Positions 17,303-32,577 of a stretch of DNA of 64,000 nt are shown here, piece by piece. The stretch comes from Bradyrhizobium ottawaense (GTDB lineage Bacteria; Pseudomonadota; Alphaproteobacteria; Rhizobiales; Xanthobacteraceae). The stretch lies in the NCBI RefSeq assembly GCF_900099825.1, contig NZ_LT629693.1:6769001-6833000 (forward strand), in the 5' to 3' direction. Position numbers and translations under genes: made by a program. The first letter of the stretch is position 1, and each line of letters starts with the position of its first letter. Under the pieces are notes generated by a model. The model saw only the letters and a program-made list of their open reading frames with translations, was not told the DNA's origin and searched no databases.

Positions 17303-17689
17303 ATGCCCCGCGTCCTTGTCATTGACGACCAATCCGATGTGCGCGCGATGATTTCCATCGTGCTGCGGATCAACCAATTCGAAATCGTCGAAGCTGCCAG
17401 CTCGCCGGCGGCACTGAAGGCGTTCGAGGAGCAGGGCTTCGATCTCGCGATCGTCGACATCTTCCTGCAGGGCACCAATGGATACGATTTGATCGGCACG
17501 CTGCGCGAACGCATGCCCGATTTGCCCGTGGTCGCGATATCCGGAATGACGGCGCTGGACTTCCTGTCTGAGTCGCCCGGTCTGTCGGATGTGGTCTGCC
17601 TGCAAAAGCCGTTTCGGCCCCACGACCTGATGCGCGCGATCGAGGCGGCGCGGGGATCGGTCCGGCCATCGGTCGCCACGGCGCGCTAG
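17303..17689 (+). CDS. Single-domain response regulator (CheY-like)
   Basis: The 128-residue product is one receiver domain: RVLVIDDQSDVR with the acidic pair, phospho-acceptor Asp in LAIVDIFLQG (about residue 53), VVAISGM with the switch residue, and the lysine in LQKPFRP. There is no output domain, so it probably relays phosphate between kinases or modulates one. It converges on the REC-PAS-HWE kinase with one base between the stop codons. The start at 17303 begins directly with the first strand; an upstream ATG at 17234 would add a tail without similarity. Confidence 0.88.
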   Translation: MPRVLVIDDQSDVRAMISIVLRINQFEIVEAASSPAALKAFEEQGFDLAIVDIFLQGTNGYDLIGTLRERMPDLPVVAISGMTALDFLSESPGLSDVVCLQKPFRPHDLMRAIEAARGSVRPSVATAR

Positions 17690-17690
17690 C

Positions 17691-19187
17691 CTACCGTTCG
17701 GCACGTCGCAGACCATTGGCGTCGGCCGTTGCCTCCTGTGGCGGAAGGAGATCGGCCGCAGCATGGTGTGACGATAGCGGGACGGAGAGGCGGCAAATCA
17801 GGCCTTCGGGTCGCCAATCGAATTCCGCTTTGCCGCCCAGTTGTGACTCGATGCTCGCGATCACGCTTCGTGTTCCAAAGCCGCGCGTGGTCGGTTTCTC
17901 GACCCGCGGTCCGCCGGTTTCCGCCCACACAATTTTCAGAAGTCCCGCGTGGTTCTCCCAGTCGACCTTTAGCCGGCCCGACTGCGCCGACAGGGCGCCG
18001 TACTTGGCCGAATTGGTGACGAGTTCGTGCAGCGCCAGGGCAACCGTTTGCGCGGTGGCGGGCAACAATTGAACTTCCGGGCCGGACAGCACGACCTGTT
18101 CGCCCATCGCATAGGGCGCGAGTTCCTCTTCGATCAGCTTCCTTGTTTCGGCGCCTTGCCAGCTCGACAGCGAAAGCACGGTGTGCACCCGCGCGAGCGC
18201 ATTGATCCGGCCCTCGACCGAGTGAATGTAGGACTTCACGTTTTCGCCGCGCGTCAGCCGGACGATCGACTGCGCCAGCGCGAGCGCGTTCTTGGCGCGG
18301 TGATCGACTTCCCGGGCCAGCAGGCTCTGACGTTCCTCGGCCTGCTTGCGCTCGGTGACGTCGACGGTGACGCCGCTGACACGGATCACGCGGCCGTCCT
18401 TGTCGGTGCTTGCCGCTGCCGTTCCGGTGCACCAGCGCACTTCGCCGGTAGGCCGCACGATCCGGAATTCCGCCTCGTATGATTTCGCGCCCCTGGCGAA
18501 GCTCGCCCATGCCTCGCGCAATTCGTGAAGGTCGTCCGGATGAAACACGCTCTGGATATTGCCCGGCGTCAGTTCAAAGCTGCCGGAATCGACGCCGAGA
18601 ATTTGATACTGGCCCTCGTCCCACAAGCAGTCGCCATTGGTCCAGTCCCAGTCCCAGGATCCCATCTTACCGGCGGCGATCGCCAGGCTGCGGCGCTGCT
18701 CGCTCTCCACGAGACGGGTGTGGGATTCCTCCAGTTCGGCGGTGCGGGCGCGAACGCGGTCCTCGAGTTCGACGTTGAGCCGCTCGAGCTCCCGGGTCTT
18801 GCGGTAGAGCTCGGCGAACACCTTGATCTTGGCGCGCAACACTTCGGGCACGACCGGCACCGGGACGTAGTCGACCGCGCCCATTTCGTAGCCGCGCAGG
18901 CGGTCGATATCGCTGACCTGGATCGCCGAGATGAAGATCATCGCCGTCTTTTGGAAGCGGGGATGTTCGCGGATCATGGCGGCGAGTTCGAAACCGTCGA
19001 GTTCCGGCATGCAGACGTCGACCAGAATGATGGCGACGTCGTTCTTGAGCAGGAACTCGAGCGCTTCGCGGCCGGACGAGACCGAGACCAGGTTCTCGCC
19101 GAGTTCCTTCAGGATCACCTCGTAGGCGAGCAGCTTCGCCGGCTGATCGTCAACCAGAAGAATGTTTACTTTCGCATGTTCCATCAT
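17691..19187 (-). CDS. Receiver-PAS-HWE family histidine kinase
   Basis: The 498-residue soluble protein has an N-terminal receiver (ILLVDDQPAK, phospho-acceptor in ILVDVCMPELDG, residues 1-120), a short coiled coil (about 135-165), a PAS domain (about 170-285) and an HWE/HisKA_2-type kinase with the His in REVDHRAKNAL (about residue 295). The ATPase core has LHELVTNSAKYGAL and the WAETGGP segment typical of HWE kinases. It lies 13 bp downstream of the poly-HAMP kinase on the same strand, so the two are probably one operon. Its receiver may take phosphate from that kinase (inferred). Confidence 0.92.
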   Translation of the reverse strand: MMEHAKVNILLVDDQPAKLLAYEVILKELGENLVSVSSGREALEFLLKNDVAIILVDVCMPELDGFELAAMIREHPRFQKTAMIFISAIQVSDIDRLRGYEMGAVDYVPVPVVPEVLRAKIKVFAELYRKTRELERLNVELEDRVRARTAELEESHTRLVESEQRRSLAIAAGKMGSWDWDWTNGDCLWDEGQYQILGVDSGSFELTPGNIQSVFHPDDLHELREAWASFARGAKSYEAEFRIVRPTGEVRWCTGTAAASTDKDGRVIRVSGVTVDVTERKQAEERQSLLAREVDHRAKNALALAQSIVRLTRGENVKSYIHSVEGRINALARVHTVLSLSSWQGAETRKLIEEELAPYAMGEQVVLSGPEVQLLPATAQTVALALHELVTNSAKYGALSAQSGRLKVDWENHAGLLKIVWAETGGPRVEKPTTRGFGTRSVIASIESQLGGKAEFDWRPEGLICRLSVPLSSHHAAADLLPPQEATADANGLRRAER

Positions 19188-19200
19188 CTGCGTGCGCCGA

Positions 19201-25497
<6,297 letters not shown>

Positions 25498-25704
25498 CGT
25501 GTTTCCTTGAGGCCGGTTCGCGCGAATCTAGCGGCAGGTGTGCGACTCCCCAGCATACAACTGCCAGCCCAGCTTCAGATCAAGCGGGAACCGTTGTAAG
25601 CGCAGTGAAATCAATGACATGGAACCTACCCGGGTCGCTAATGCGCTTGCGCGCCTTTGGTTCCATCGCGCGCGCCATATTTTTTGTCCGGAAAACAAAA
25701 CAAA

Positions 25705-25728
25705 AACGCCCCGGCAAGCCGGGGCGTT
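25705..25728 (-). terminator. Rho-independent terminator of the liv operon
   Basis: AACGCCCCGGC and GCCGGGGCGTT pair perfectly around two bases. On the minus strand the stem is followed by a T-rich run. It lies 37 bp after the stop of the substrate-binding protein gene. Confidence 0.85.
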
Positions 25729-25764
25729 TGCAGTTCCAATCGGGAACGATCGTCGGAAGCCCGA

Positions 25765-26883
25765 TCAAGAGCCTTTGGGATTGATCTCGGTGTAGTTGCC
25801 CGTGGCGTCCCATTTGTAAACGACGTAGTCGAGCTGCTTGATGTCGCCCTTGGCGTCGAACTCCAGCTTGCCGATCACCGTGTCCCAGGCGCCGGCCTTG
25901 ATCGCGTCCATGACTTTTTTCGGGTCGGTGGTGCCGGCCTTCGCCGCCGCCTGCGACCAGACCTGCATCGCGGCGTAGGTGTAGAGTGTGTAGCCTTCCG
26001 GATCGATGTTCTTGGCCTTGAAGCGTTCGACGATCGCCTTCGCGGTCGGCTTGTTGCGCGGGTCGGGGCCGAAGGTGAACAGGGTGCCTTCACCGGCGGG
26101 GCCGGTGATCGAAGCGAACTCCTTGTCGGCCAGCGCGTCGCCGGCCATCAGCACGGTCTTGAGGCCCTGGTCGCGCATCTGCCGCACCAGCAAGCCGGAC
26201 TCCTGATGGTAACCGCCGACATAGACCAGATCGATGTTGTCGCGCTTCAGGCGCGAGACGATGGCGTTAAAATCCTTGTCGCCCTTGTTATAGGATTCGA
26301 ACATCTTTTCGGTGAAGCCGGCCTTGTTCAGCGCCTTCTTGGTTTCGTCGGCGAGACCCTTGCCGTAGGTGGTCTTGTCGTTGAGGATGGCGACGTTCTT
26401 GTCTTTGTAGTTCTTCAGGATGTACTCGGCGGCAACCAGGCCCTGCTGATCGTCGCGGCCGCAGACGCGTGCCACGTTCCAGAGCTTGCGCTCGGTGAAC
26501 AGCGGGTTGGTCGAGGCCGGCGTGATCTGCAGCACGTTGCCATCGGCATAAGCCTCGGAGGCCGGGATCGACGACGACGAACAATAGTGACCCGCCACGA
26601 ACGGGACCTTGGAAGAGGCGAATTTTTCGGCCACCGAACGCGCCTGCTTGGGATCGCAGGCATCGTCGCCGACCTGCAGCGCCAGCTTCTTGCCGAGCAC
26701 GCCGCCGGCGCTGTTGAGATCTTCCACCGCCTGTTCGGCGCCGTTCTTCATTTGCCGGCCGAATGCGGATTCGCCGCCCGTCATCGGGCCCGCTACACCG
26801 ACGGTGATGTCCTGCGCCAGCGCGCTTGCCGATAGCGCCAGCGATGCGCCGAATGCCAGGCCGATGAGTTTCAGTGACTTCAT
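25765..26883 (-). CDS. Branched-chain amino acid ABC transporter, periplasmic substrate-binding protein
   Basis: The 372-residue protein has a signal peptide (MKSLKLIGLAFGASLALSAS, cleaved after ALA-Q) and a type I periplasmic binding fold of the LivJ/LivK family: ITVGVAGPMTGGESAFG, AGGVLGKKL, VPFVAGHYCSSSSIPASE and LYTYAAMQVW. It delivers branched-chain or related amino acids to the LivHMGF complex encoded just upstream on the same strand. The ATG at 26883 is preceded by GAGGAAAT; a longer frame to 26919 is rejected. A strong terminator follows. The 166-bp gap from livF may allow separate expression. Confidence 0.94.
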   Translation of the reverse strand: MKSLKLIGLAFGASLALSASALAQDITVGVAGPMTGGESAFGRQMKNGAEQAVEDLNSAGGVLGKKLALQVGDDACDPKQARSVAEKFASSKVPFVAGHYCSSSSIPASEAYADGNVLQITPASTNPLFTERKLWNVARVCGRDDQQGLVAAEYILKNYKDKNVAILNDKTTYGKGLADETKKALNKAGFTEKMFESYNKGDKDFNAIVSRLKRDNIDLVYVGGYHQESGLLVRQMRDQGLKTVLMAGDALADKEFASITGPAGEGTLFTFGPDPRNKPTAKAIVERFKAKNIDPEGYTLYTYAAMQVWSQAAAKAGTTDPKKVMDAIKAGAWDTVIGKLEFDAKGDIKQLDYVVYKWDATGNYTEINPKGS

Positions 26884-27049
26884 GAGATTTCCTCGCGGGG
26901 TGGTCGATTTCGGGAGCACCCGGCGGGCCGGGTACGAAAATCAGGTCCATTCTCGGCTGATTTTACCGCGAAGTCATCGGCAATTTTCGGGCAAATCCAC
27001 GGTCGGTTCGCAGCATCTTGCCGCAGTATCGGCCATCGCCGGCCCGGCG

Positions 27050-27796
27050 CTACCCCCGCCGGCCGCCTTCCAGATAGGCAGCGCGGATTTCCGGGCGCTG
27101 CAGCAATTCGCTGCCCGTGCCCGACAGGGTAATCAGGCCGTTGACCATGACGTAGCCGCGATGGGCGAGTTTCAGCGCATGATTGGCGTTCTGCTCGACA
27201 ATCAGCACGGTCAGGCCATCCTGCCGGTTAAGCGTCCGGATGGCGTCGAAAATCTGCCGCGCGATCAGGGGCGCCAGTCCGAGCGACGGTTCGTCCAGCA
27301 TCAACAGGCGCGGGCGGCTCATCAAGGCGCGGCCGATCGCCAGCATCTGCTGCTCGCCACCGGACAGCGTGCCGCCGCGCTGGGTCATGCGTTCCTTGAG
27401 CCGCGGGAACAGCGTCAGAACCCGCTCGAGACCGCTGGCGCGATCGGCCTCGCTGCTATCGGTCGCATCCGCGCCCATCTGCAGGTTTTCCGCCACGCTC
27501 ATGCGCGGAAAAATCCGGCGGCCCTCGGGCGACTGGGCGATGCGCATCCGCGCGATCTCGTGCGTCGGCACCTCGGTGATATCCTGGCCGTCGAATTCGA
27601 TTTCGCCGGAGCGGGCGCGGGGCCTGCCGAAGATCGTCATCATCAACGTCGACTTGCCGGCGCCGTTGGCGCCGATCAGAGCGACGATCTCGCCGGCATT
27701 GATCTCGATATCGACGCCCTTCAGCGCCTCGATCTTGCCGTAGGAGGCGCGCAGCGACCGGACCGCGAGCAGGGGCGTTGGGGATGACGCGGTCAC
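27050..27796 (-). CDS. livF: Branched-chain amino acid ABC transporter ATPase LivF
   Basis: One of two ATPases of the liv transporter. The 248-residue product has Walker A GANGAGKST, Q-loop region QSPEGRRIFPRMSV, signature LSGGEQQML, Walker B LLMLDEPSLGL and the H-loop region IVEQN. Translation starts at a GTG overlapping the livG stop as GTGA; the long frame further upstream runs through livG in another frame and is not used. The LivF assignment rests on the SPEGRRIF and LSGGEQQ forms and on being last of the core four genes. Confidence 0.95.
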   Translation of the reverse strand: MTASSPTPLLAVRSLRASYGKIEALKGVDIEINAGEIVALIGANGAGKSTLMMTIFGRPRARSGEIEFDGQDITEVPTHEIARMRIAQSPEGRRIFPRMSVAENLQMGADATDSSEADRASGLERVLTLFPRLKERMTQRGGTLSGGEQQMLAIGRALMSRPRLLMLDEPSLGLAPLIARQIFDAIRTLNRQDGLTVLIVEQNANHALKLAHRGYVMVNGLITLSGTGSELLQRPEIRAAYLEGGRRG

Positions 27797-28626
27797 GTTC
27801 CGCTCTCCATCACGGCGATGGCTTCCTCCTCGTCGGCGCCGAGATAGGCGGCGATCACCTTGGGATCGTCGCGAACCTGTTGCGGCGTGCCTTCGGCGAT
27901 CTTGACGCCATAGTCCATCACCACGACGTGGTCGGAGATTTCCATCACCACCGACATGTCGTGTTCGATCAGGAGGATCGAGGTGCCTTGTTCGGCGCGG
28001 ATCGACAGCAGCAATTCGCTCAACGCACCACTTTCCCGTGCGTTCAACCCGGCGGCGGGCTCGTCGAGGCAGAGCAGCGCCGGTTCGGTGCACATCGCGC
28101 GCGCGATTTCCAGCCGCCGTTGATCGCCGTAAGGCAGATTACCGGCGGCATCGTCGGCGCGGCCCAGCAGCCCAATGCGATCGAGCCATGTCCGCGCCAG
28201 GTCGATCGCATGCTTCTCGGCCTTGCGCCACGAGGGCGCGCCGATCAGGCCTAGGAACGTCAGCCCGGACGCGCGCATCAGCGCGTTGTGCTGTGCCACC
28301 ATCAGGTTTTCCAGCGCCGTCATGCCGGGGAAAAGCCGGATGTTCTGGAACGTGCGGGCGACACGGGCGAGCTTCGAGATCCGGAAATCGTTGAGCCGTT
28401 CGAGCTGGATATTGCGGCCGTCGTCATGCGTTAGCCGGATGCTGCCGTCGCTCGGCTTGTAGAAGCCGGTGATGCAGTTGAAGACCGTGGTCTTGCCGGC
28501 GCCGTTCGGGCCGATCAATGCGGTGATCTGGCGACGTTCGGCGCCGAAGGAGAGGTCGTTGACGGCGACGATGCCGCCGAAACGCATCGACAGGTGATCG
28601 ACGGACAGGATGTGATCGCCGTTCAT
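27793..28626 (-). CDS. livG: Branched-chain amino acid ABC transporter ATPase LivG
   Basis: The 277-residue ATPase has Walker A GPNGAGKTTVF, the LivG-type region FQNIRLFPGMTALEN, signature LPYGDQRRLEIAR (a LivG-style variant of LSGGQ), Walker B LLCLDEPAAGLN and LLIEHDM. It pairs with LivF to power import through LivHM. Its ATG overlaps the livM stop (ATGA), and its own stop overlaps the livF start, indicating translational coupling along the operon. Confidence 0.95.
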   Translation of the reverse strand: MNGDHILSVDHLSMRFGGIVAVNDLSFGAERRQITALIGPNGAGKTTVFNCITGFYKPSDGSIRLTHDDGRNIQLERLNDFRISKLARVARTFQNIRLFPGMTALENLMVAQHNALMRASGLTFLGLIGAPSWRKAEKHAIDLARTWLDRIGLLGRADDAAGNLPYGDQRRLEIARAMCTEPALLCLDEPAAGLNARESGALSELLLSIRAEQGTSILLIEHDMSVVMEISDHVVVMDYGVKIAEGTPQQVRDDPKVIAAYLGADEEEAIAVMESGT

Positions 28627-29963
28627 CCGTGTCCCTCCTTGACGAGGTCGGAAGAGATCGCCTGGTTGCGCTCCAGGAACACGGTCGGCGCGCGATGGCC
28701 GATCAGCCCGCGCGGGCGCCAGATCATCAAGAGCACCATGGCGACGCCGAACACCAGCATGCGGTACTGGTCAAAACCACGAAACAGCTCGAAGCCGCCG
28801 ATCATCGCCAGCGCCGCCAGCGCCACGCCGAGTTGCGAGCCCATGCCGCCCAGCACCACGATCGCCAGCACCAGCGCCGATTCCTGGAAGGTGAAGGATT
28901 CCGGGCTGATGAAACCTTGCCGGGTCGCGAAGAACGCGCCCGCAAAACCGCCGAACATCGCTCCGGTCGCAAACGCCGTCAGCTTGGTCGTGGTGGTGTT
29001 GATGCCGAGCGCGCGGCAGGCGACTTCGTCCTCGCGCAGCGCTTCCCAGGCACGGCCGATGGGCAGGCGTCGGAGACGGATCGTGACCCAGTTGGTCAAT
29101 AGCGCCAGCGCCAGGATCAGATAGAACAGGAACACGATGCGGTGGGTCGGCGAGAATTCGATGCCTAACCTCGCCGCCAGTCCGTCCTCGCCCGGCGACA
29201 GCGGAATGCCGAACATGGTCGGGCGCGGAATGCCGCTGATGCCGTTCGGCCCACCCGTCAGGCTCTGCCAGTTGATGATGACGAGGCGGATGATCTCGCC
29301 GAAGGCGAGGGTGACAATCGCGAGATAGTCGCCGCGCAGCCGCAGCACGGGAAAGCCGAGCAGCACGCCCCAGAAGGCGGCGAGGATGCCGGCCAGCGGC
29401 AGGCAGACCCAGAACGACAGCCCAAAGTTGGTCGCCAGCAGCGCGTAGGAATAGGCGCCGACCGCATAGAACGCGACATAGCCGAGGTCGAGCAGGCCGG
29501 CGAGGCCGACCACCACGTTGAGGCCCCATCCCAGCATCACATAGGTCAGCACGAGAATGCCGAGATCGAGAATGTAGCGCTGGTCGTAGAAGATGACCGG
29601 CACCAGAAACGTGAACACCAGCAGCGCCGGCGCAACGAGACGTCCCGCAACCGACAGCGCCGATTGCACCGGTGCCGGAACTACCCTGATGGTGCCGACC
29701 GGTCCCCACCATTGCCGCAGCAGTTCGACGACGATGCTGCCGCCGAACACGACGGCGACCATGGCGGCGAGATCGCCGAACCGGGTCCAGTAGATCAACT
29801 GGCCCCGCGGACCTGCCTCGGTGCGCACGCCGATCATCAGCGAGAACAGCACCAGCGCGACCAGCGCGCTGATCAGCGCTTTCTTGAAGATGAAGGCGAC
29901 CCCCGGAGCGCGCGAGGGCTTTGTGGACAAGGCCTGCGTGGAGACGGCGGGGGGTGCGTTCAC
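28623..29963 (-). CDS. livM: Branched-chain amino acid ABC transporter permease LivM
   Basis: The 446-residue permease has an N-terminal extension with two or three helices, followed by the conserved LivM core: LNVVVGLAGLLDLGYVAFYAVGAY-type sequence, LAIVTLAFGEI, GPNGISGIPRP and GRAWEALREDEVACRALGIN, the EAA-like coupling loop. The start is a GTG at 29963, 11 bases after the livH stop. An ATG at 30092 in the same frame lies inside livH and gives a tail without similarity. N-terminally extended LivM proteins are common in Bradyrhizobium relatives. Confidence 0.93.
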   Translation of the reverse strand: MNAPPAVSTQALSTKPSRAPGVAFIFKKALISALVALVLFSLMIGVRTEAGPRGQLIYWTRFGDLAAMVAVVFGGSIVVELLRQWWGPVGTIRVVPAPVQSALSVAGRLVAPALLVFTFLVPVIFYDQRYILDLGILVLTYVMLGWGLNVVVGLAGLLDLGYVAFYAVGAYSYALLATNFGLSFWVCLPLAGILAAFWGVLLGFPVLRLRGDYLAIVTLAFGEIIRLVIINWQSLTGGPNGISGIPRPTMFGIPLSPGEDGLAARLGIEFSPTHRIVFLFYLILALALLTNWVTIRLRRLPIGRAWEALREDEVACRALGINTTTTKLTAFATGAMFGGFAGAFFATRQGFISPESFTFQESALVLAIVVLGGMGSQLGVALAALAMIGGFELFRGFDQYRMLVFGVAMVLLMIWRPRGLIGHRAPTVFLERNQAISSDLVKEGHG

Positions 29964-29974
29964 GCGGCCGCCCG

Positions 29975-30892
29975 TCAGACTTTTTCGACTTCGGGCCGGC
30001 CGAGCAGGCCGGTCGGAAGGAAGATCAGCACGATGATCAGGATCGAGAACGCGGCGACGTCCTTGTATTCGACCGAGAAGTAGGCCGACCACAGCGTCTC
30101 GATCAGGCCGATCAGGAGTCCGCCGAGCATCGCACCTGGCAGCGAGCCGATGCCGCCGAGCACGGCGGCGGTGAACGCCTTGATGCCGGCGACGAAGCCC
30201 ATGAAGAAATCGACGAGGCCGTAATAGAGCAGGTACATCATGCCGGCGACGGCGGCGAGCGCTGCCCCGATCACGAAGGTCATGGAGATGGTGCGGTCGA
30301 CGTCGACGCCGAGCAGCGACGCCATGGTCTGATCCTGCTCGCAGGCGCGCATGTCGCGGCCGAGCCGGGTGCTCGACACCAGCCAGGTGAACAAAGCGAG
30401 CAGCACGACGGTGGTGATGACGACGACGATCTGGATGTTGGACAGTTGCACGGCGAAGCCGCCGGCGCCTTCATGCAGCGTATAGCCGCCGGTGATGATC
30501 GGCGGCACCGGCTTGACACGCGCGCCCTGGGCGACCTGCGAATAATTGGTCAGAACGAATGACATGCCGATCGCCGAGAGCATCGGCGCCAGGCGGAACG
30601 AGTGCCGCAGCGGCCGGTAGGCGATGCGCTCGATGGTCCAGCCGTAGAGCGCGGTGATCGCCATCGATACCAGCAGCACGATCAGCAGGATCAGCGGGAT
30701 CGCGGTCAGGCCGAACGAGACCAGGATCAGGAATGTGATCAGCGCGATGAAGCCGCCGATCATGAAGATGTCGCCATGGGCGAAATTGATCATGCCGACA
30801 ATGCCATAGACCATGGTGTAGCCGATGGCGATCAGGCCATAGATCGAGCCGAGCACGAGGCCGTTGATCAGTTGCTGGGCGAAATAGTCCAT
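29975..30892 (-). CDS. livH: Branched-chain amino acid ABC transporter permease LivH
   Basis: First gene of the liv operon. The 305-residue membrane protein has about eight helices and the LivH hallmarks QQLINGLVLGSIYGLIAIGYTMVYG, GMINFAHGDIFMIGG, TRLGRDMRACEQD in the ATPase-coupling loop and FTAAVLGGIGSLPGAMLGG near the C-terminus (each part clearly readable in the frame). With LivM it forms the pore for branched-chain amino acids. The operon promoter should lie in 30893-31169, but no convincing hexamers were found. Confidence 0.95.
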   Translation of the reverse strand: MDYFAQQLINGLVLGSIYGLIAIGYTMVYGIVGMINFAHGDIFMIGGFIALITFLILVSFGLTAIPLILLIVLLVSMAITALYGWTIERIAYRPLRHSFRLAPMLSAIGMSFVLTNYSQVAQGARVKPVPPIITGGYTLHEGAGGFAVQLSNIQIVVVITTVVLLALFTWLVSSTRLGRDMRACEQDQTMASLLGVDVDRTISMTFVIGAALAAVAGMMYLLYYGLVDFFMGFVAGIKAFTAAVLGGIGSLPGAMLGGLLIGLIETLWSAYFSVEYKDVAAFSILIIVLIFLPTGLLGRPEVEKV

Positions 30893-31169
30893 GCGCTGCC
30901 GCTGCTAGAGAACAACAACGCGGCAAGAGCCCCCGGCAGCCCAAGACGACGCGTCGTGCCGTTTTCTAACAGTGGGAACCCGGGGCGGCAACAGCGCCGG
31001 CTGCGGCCCAAAGGGCTTGTACAGAGCTAGTTTTCCGGGAGCCGGGTTCCGGCGTCACAGTCCGGCCACGGCTTTGCCGCGCAATGATCCTCAAGGAACC
31101 GCTGTTCCCTCGAAACCAACGCCGGGGCTTGCCGTTGATACCGGCTTCGTTCAACAAGGGAGATCCCGA

Positions 31170-31307
31170 ATGAGCAACCAGAACCAGAATCCGGGCCAGC
31201 AGAACCAGCAGCCGGGTCAGAAGCCGGGGCAGCAGCAGGGCGGCGGGCACAAGCCCGGCCAGCAGCAGCAGGACCCGAACCGTCAGAAACCCAATCAGGA
31301 CCGCTAG
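31170..31307 (+). CDS. 45-residue Gln/Pro/Gly-rich small protein
   Basis: The frame from the ATG (preceded by AAGGGAGATC) encodes MSNQNQNPGQQNQQPG and continues as variations of the PGQ(Q/K) theme to the end, rich in Gln, Asn, Pro, Gly and Lys, with no hydrophobic segment. Short proteins of this type are recalled from Bradyrhizobium genomes; the function is unknown and the chain is probably disordered. It is a one-gene unit with a strong terminator 30 bp after the stop. A longer in-frame extension to 30972 lacks a good start signal. Confidence 0.65.
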   Translation: MSNQNQNPGQQNQQPGQKPGQQQGGGHKPGQQQQDPNRQKPNQDR

Positions 31308-31336
31308 TCTGGACTGACGCCAGAGATCAGAGGAAG

Positions 31337-31365
31337 GCCCCGCCGGGAGGCGGGGCTTTTCTTTT
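31337..31365 (+). terminator. Rho-independent terminator
   Basis: GCCCCGCC and GGCGGGGC form a perfect 8-bp stem with loop GGGA, followed by TTTTCTTTT. It ends the small Gln-rich gene. Confidence 0.9.
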
Positions 31366-31424
31366 GTCGGCGCCGGTGGTCAAGATATTGACTTCGCTGG
31401 CAACCGTTTCGGCTGCGCCTGAGG

Positions 31425-31658
31425 TTAAGTTGGCGGCCGTAGTTCGCCCGACAGCCAGCCGAGCACGTCGGATTGGATCGGATCGGCCGCTTCGAGAATC
31501 CTCTCCACATGATTGCACTGCCGGCATTCGAACGTTCGAGCATTGATCCCCAGCCGCGCCGGAGTTATCCGGGCCGCCACCATCTCGGCTGCGCACATTG
31601 GGCATATTCTGGATGCAATCTTGCCGGTTGATATATCGCGCGAGAAATGATGCCCCAT
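31425..31658 (-). CDS. Small zinc-ribbon-like protein
   Basis: The 77-residue product has two cysteine pairs, CPMC (residues 19-22) and CRQC (45-48), spaced as in a zinc ribbon, within a frame starting MGHHFSRDISTGKIASRI. Very similar short proteins with ISTGxIASRICP are recalled from Bradyrhizobium; the function is unknown. The ATG at 31658 is preceded by GAGGAGACTGGTG, an excellent ribosome-binding site; the ATG at 31688 lacks one. Confidence 0.65.
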   Translation of the reverse strand: MGHHFSRDISTGKIASRICPMCAAEMVAARITPARLGINARTFECRQCNHVERILEAADPIQSDVLGWLSGELRPPT

Positions 31659-31964
31659 CACCAGTCTCCTCGATCGGACCAAGCTCACCGCCAGCGATTG
31701 ATGCGATGGGCGGCGTAGCCGATCGTAGGGCCGATCAAGATCGGGTCACTGGTCAATATTGCTCACACGGCGAGGTTCAATCGGGATTCTTTTGGAAACG
31801 AATTCCTGACCTGCGATCGACGAATTTTGTCACCTTTAAATCAATTGCCGGCGCTCTCGCGCAGCAGACGCTCGAATGCTTGCGTCACGTCGTTCGTCAT
31901 CTTGCTTCGACTGCAAAAAAGGCGGCCCTTTCGGGTCGCCTTTGTTGTTTGAACGTGGACGCGC
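31659..31964. other. Intergenic region with one terminator
   Basis: About 300 bp of lower GC content without a recognised gene. It holds the terminator of the glycine-rich protein gene at its right end. Short frames crossing it lack start signals. Confidence 0.5.
31918..31943 (-). terminator. Rho-independent terminator of the glycine-rich protein gene
   Basis: AAAGGCGGCCC and GGGTCGCCTTT pair (one G-T pair) around TTTC. Read on the minus strand the stem is followed by a run of T. Confidence 0.8.
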
Positions 31965-32423
31965 TTACTGGCAGAGATGCCGGCGACCGTCTTCACCGCG
32001 AAATACCGTTCCCGGCTCGCAGACGAATCCGTTCGGATTGTAGGCGCCGTATGAGCCGTCGTAAGCCACAGCCGGGCCGGGGTCATAGGCGTAGGAATCG
32101 TCATAGTAACCGGTATCGCCGTAGCCATAACCGTATCCATAGCCGCCTAGTGCGGCACCAGCGATGACGCCGGCTGCAATGCCGGGTCCAAATCCGCCGC
32201 GCCGGAAGCCGCCGCCGCGATAATTACCGCCGCCGAACCGCGCGCCGCCGGATGCAAGGCGTACTCCGCCCATTCCGCCGCCGGCAAAGTGGGGCACGGC
32301 GCCGCCGCCAAAGTGCGCGCCACCACCACCGCCGTGACCGCCACCAGGACCGCGTGCGAGTGCGGGAGAAGTTGCAAGCGCGATCGCGACACAGGCCGCG
32401 CCAAAAATCTTCAGTTTGGTCAT
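31965..32423 (-). CDS. Exported Gly/Tyr-rich protein
   Basis: The 152-residue protein has a signal peptide (MTKLKIFGAACVAIALATSPALA) and a mature part dominated by glycine: GGGHGGGGGAHFGGG, a FRRGGFGPGIAAGVIAGAALGG hydrophobic patch resembling a glycine zipper, then a Gly-Tyr run (GYGYGYGYGD). The C-terminus, with two cysteines (FVCEPGTVFRGEDGRRHLC), is likely disulfide-bonded. Such proteins occur widely in Bradyrhizobium; the envelope role is unknown. A terminator follows directly. Confidence 0.75.
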   Translation of the reverse strand: MTKLKIFGAACVAIALATSPALARGPGGGHGGGGGAHFGGGAVPHFAGGGMGGVRLASGGARFGGGNYRGGGFRRGGFGPGIAAGVIAGAALGGYGYGYGYGDTGYYDDSYAYDPGPAVAYDGSYGAYNPNGFVCEPGTVFRGEDGRRHLCQ

Positions 32424-32577
32424 TTCAATCCTCCATGAATTGTCATGAAGAGAACAGGCGCTGGTCGCGAATGTTCCGAGGGGATCGTGTCCAAAGTTTC
32501 ACCTGCGCACGCGTCATCGTGATGACGGTCGAACCGTCAGCGCCGCGTCAGGCCGATACCGCCGCGCGCCGGGACAG

